Positions 60,950 to 64,000 of a DNA stretch of 64,000 bases are shown here, one piece after another; positions within the stretch are counted from its first letter, which is position 1, and the number at the start of each line of letters is the position of its first letter. This stretch comes from Pisaster brevispinus (Eukaryota > Echinodermata > Asteroidea > Forcipulatida > Asteriidae). Location: NCBI GenBank assembly GCA_023634235.1, contig JAMKCF010000013.1:9771827-9835826 (forward strand). Direction: 5' to 3'. The notes under the pieces are model-generated. The model did no database searches. It was given only the letters and a program-made list of their open reading frames with translations, and was not told the DNA's origin. The position numbers and the translations under genes were made by a program.

Positions 60950-63600
60950 CTAATTTTTGCCCCAATTTTTTTGAAGCGTCACCCTGGGCAATCGCGTCAT
61001 TTCCTTTAATATGCCGACATTGTTCGTTCCGTTGCAAACAGGCGTACTGGCTTTGGATGGCGCGATTACGACATCAGTTTCAGATTGAAGCAGGCCCGTT
61101 TGCCATCCCGCCCGTTGGCTACCATTGACGCGGAGTTATGGCTCACTTTGGTTGGTGCGCCGGTACAGCAACATAATTTTCGTCCCTACGGAAGCAGTGG
61201 CTTCTTTCGGCAGCACGAAAGTTATGACTCCCTTACCCAGCAACTTTTGGGACGACTTCAGTTAGAGGTACATGACTTGTTGCACCATTCATTGGCCCCT
61301 CGCACACATTTGCTTTACCAAAGGACCTGGCAGTGGTTTTGCTCAAGTCATGACTTCCGTAATACACTTTCCCCGTCTTTACAGTCCCTTGTTCAATTTA
61401 TTGAATTTTTGTCAGTTAATAAGTATGCCCCCACCTCCATTGCAACATATGTTCCAGGTATAGCATCAACATTGTGTTTGTCTGGGTCACCTGATATTAC
61501 CAAACGTTTCATTATTAAGCGTTTGTTGGATGGCTGTAGACTCTCAACAGTTACCGTTACGCATGCCGCCCCATTACATCAATGGCGTCGATCGCTACTG
61601 AAAAGTAGGGGGGACGGGCAAGCAAGTCTTGAAAAAATACATCTTACATAAAAGGCCCAAAATAACATTCTGCGCACGGTCCATCAGAAAAACAAACAAA
61701 AACATTTCACTGTTTGTTCGCTATTCTTTTATTTGAACAAAAATTGTAATGAAATATTCAATCAAGAAAATGGTGTTTAGTTTTATAATTTGTTGTAACG
61801 CTGGACGATATCACGATACCATATCGAGAACAATACCTTCAATATCGACATCGGTTTTGGAGATATCCAAATATCGTCGATATTTTTACTTAAATGACAA
61901 TATCATCTTTTGTTCGTTAATACTTCCTTAAATTATATTAGTTCCGCCTTCGTGATCTTTGCAGCCTTCGTTGAAAAATGTTGTTAAATAGCACAAGACG
62001 TTAATGGCGATCCGCTTTAATCGGTTTGAATGCCGCAATTTCATAAACATAGAACAAATCTTGGATGTAGATTAGATCCCGGTTTAAAAGCTGTACGGAC
62101 GAACGTGCTCGGTGCTGGCTGAATGGCTGCTTTCCGATTGGCCGCTTTCCGATTGGCCAACTGGTGTAATATTTATGACGTCATGCTTTGCGCAGCGCTG
62201 CCATCCCGTAGTAGTATCTATCACCTCGATCCCGCGGATGTTCTATCCGCAGGCACCGTACCTTGTGTGGTTTTCTTTATCATTAGGGGACGAAGGAATG
62301 GCGTGTTACAATGGGTACGAAGCTGCAGGGGAAAAATCACCACGTCGGGAAACGTCAGGTGCACTGAAAAATACACGTATTACATAACTGGTTGTGCAGC
62401 GATGTCGTTGAACGAATCGGAATTAAAAATCGAGGCACAGTTTTTAGAGATCGCAACGTCCGATCGTGGAGATCGAAACGATGAAATAATTGAGTCGGAA
62501 ATAAAATTACTTTCAAAAATGTAATGTGTTCTGTTTTCATGGAATCTGGATGTTAATTCAGTGTTTTATCTCAGCGGTTTGTATGTTTAATTGCTTATTT
62601 CCTTCATGAGATGAAACTATTTTTTTCCGCGTTCAATTGAGGCATTTTTGCATTGTTATCTCATTCTATAGCGTATTTTAAATTTTCTAAAATCTTCACG
62701 ATATATCGACATATCAGCGGTAATTACACGACGATATATCGCCTGTCAAAATTTTCGATATCGTCAAGGGTTAATTTTTTGCATATTTCTAATGAACAAT
62801 CAATCAAAAAAGTGGGGGGGGGGAACATCTGATATGCTGTTCTCTCCAGTCTAAAAAGTGAGGGGGACATGTCCCCCCCCGTACCCCACCCATTGACGCC
62901 CTTGCATTACATTGCTTATTTTGCAGCGCATTGTTCCTGCGCTGGATTCAGTTTGCAGCAGCAACTTTGAAGCTTGCTCATTTCGCGCAGCGTTTTTGTT
63001 AGCTTTCTTTGGTTTTCTGCGGGTAGGTGAACTGACAGCCACATGCAAGGATGCGTCTTCTCCCTTGAGGCAGTCGGATGTTTCCCTCCAGATTGAACCT
63101 GCCGGTAAAGTTACTGTTTTGAATGTTCGGTTTTCAAAAACCGATCAGTATGGTAAGGGTTGTTTTATTGTCATTCCAGAGTTCTTACAAGATGGCAAAC
63201 TACTCTGCCCTGTGCGGGCCACTGGGCAGTATATGTCCACGCGCGCTTGCGCATCGCAGGGCGATAATGTGCTAACCCACTTTGATGGGACCCCGGTCAC
63301 ACGCGCCAAATTCACGGCGGTCTTGAAGCGCTCTCTTGATTTTGTTGGCCTTAAGGACCCGCGCTTCACCTCGCATTCCTTCCGTATTTGGGCGAAATCG
63401 TCTGCGGCTATGTCAGGTTTACCCGAGTCTGTCATTTAGACTATGGGGCGTTGGAAATCCAGTGTTTACAGACGATACAATCGTATTATACCTGACTTTA
63501 TATGTCAACAGCCGAAACAAGGTGGAGCGGACACGACGGGCCATTAACCGTATCGTTGGTGGCCTGGTTCGTGCTTCTCCGGGGGGTTAATTGCCCATCC
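60950..63600 (+). mobile_element. Broken DIRS/Ngaro-type tyrosine recombinase element
   Basis: Two plus-strand frames form one recombinase. 61085-61579 has the N-terminal SAM-like region (LAPRTHLLYQRTWQWFCSSH, FIEFLSVNKYAPTSIATY, RFIIKRLLDGCR). 62912-63439 has the catalytic domain: FFGFLRVGELTATC (first Arg), VRFSKTDQYGKG, and HSFRIWAKSSAAMSG (HxxR box). A TAG at 63437-63439 interrupts the frame before MGRWKSSVYRRYNR, which carries the likely Tyr nucleophile. The two halves are separated by a 1.3-kb insertion. No reverse transcriptase was recognised, so it could also be a Crypton-like fragment. Confidence 0.75.
61580..62904. mobile_element. hAT-like insertion inside the recombinase ORF
   Basis: Flanked by an exact 8-bp direct repeat CATTACAT (61572-61579 and 62905-62912). 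Ends are short inverted repeats: CAATGGCGTC on the left and the complement of CAAGGGCGTC on the right (9 of 10). An 8-bp duplication with CARNGGCG ends is the hAT pattern. Several CGATAT-rich words lie near both ends (about 61805-61885, 62695-62765). A 133-codon frame at 62123-62524 has no recognised domain; no transposase seen, so non-autonomous. Confidence 0.75.
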
Positions 63601-64000
63601 GCAAATTGTCTGGGACAAACCCGAACTTTTCGTGCAGGATGGTGTGCACCTCACAGATGAGTCAGCTCAATATTTACTTGTGGTTCTTGTTTTACATTAT
63701 TCCACTTATCTGAATTAATGAACTTACGAACGAGGCTATTGTGGCGGCGGTCAATATTGCATAGGCCTAATGACCGTTTGGCGGAATTTCATTGTGTACA
63801 CCTTCATAGTCCTCGGGTGTATTCATTCACATGTTAATTTCTGAATCATTTGGTCTTGTTTTGTTTATATAGGTCCTATACCTGTTGCCAAATTTAGCTT
63901 TGCAATTTATTCTGCCATTGACCTGCTAGCACTATGGTACTATGATCGATTTGATTAACATGCAACCCGGTGTATATCATTTGAGATGTTATTTATCGGT
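63600..64000. other. Right edge, nothing recognised
   Basis: No reading frame or repeat recognised; probably the 3' flank of the recombinase element. Confidence 0.35.

Overview
This is animal (metazoan) nuclear DNA: AT-rich, with spliced protein-coding exons that obey GT-AG rules and large introns and intergenic tracts packed with many transposon classes. The gene families (a type IIB-like receptor tyrosine phosphatase and a Tie-like Ig/EGF ectodomain), together with Penelope-like, L2/CR1-like LINE, tyrosine-recombinase and Helitron elements, suggest a marine invertebrate deuterostome, perhaps an echinoderm. The species assignment is inference.

Layout. 1-16.2 kb is a head-to-tail array of non-autonomous Helitron-like units. 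Each ends in a hairpin plus CTAG and the next usually begins TCTTCTCCATC. The last unit carries a 1.22-kb foldback element. 16.2-17.2 kb holds a Penelope-terminus-like fragment and a GC-rich minisatellite. 17.2-29.1 kb, minus strand, is the 5' part of gene 2: a signal-peptide exon (29075-29135), then Ig, Ig and three EGF-type exons running down to 17232, with the rest beyond the left edge. Its introns hold a Penelope fragment, a LINE fragment, a tRNA-derived SINE, more Helitron pieces and local repeats. 29.0-37.4 kb and 39.6-44.9 kb are two diverged copies of one segment carrying the gene 2 first exon and upstream DNA. The first copy is split by a SINE plus a Penelope-like element, the second is the empty site, and the second copy's start codon is ATA. 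45.8-47.5 kb is a 5'-truncated LINE ending in (ATT)n.

47.8-60.5 kb, minus strand, is the 3' part of gene 1: fibronectin III exons, a membrane-proximal domain, one transmembrane exon, an intact catalytic PTP domain D1, a degenerate D2 and the stop codon, 25 exons whose phases agree at every join. 60.9-63.6 kb is a broken tyrosine recombinase of DIRS/Ngaro type, split by a 1.3-kb hAT-like insertion with an 8-bp target duplication.

How the genes relate. Gene 1 (3' half of a receptor phosphatase) and gene 2 (5' third of a receptor with a Tie-like ectodomain) lie in the same orientation, with a duplicated first exon between them. The simplest reading is a tandem family of receptor phosphatases, possibly with RTK-like (Tie-like) ectodomains. 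That the two halves represent the same gene type is inference, because neither gene is complete here. Exon edges come from reading splice sites and phases and may be off by a base or two.
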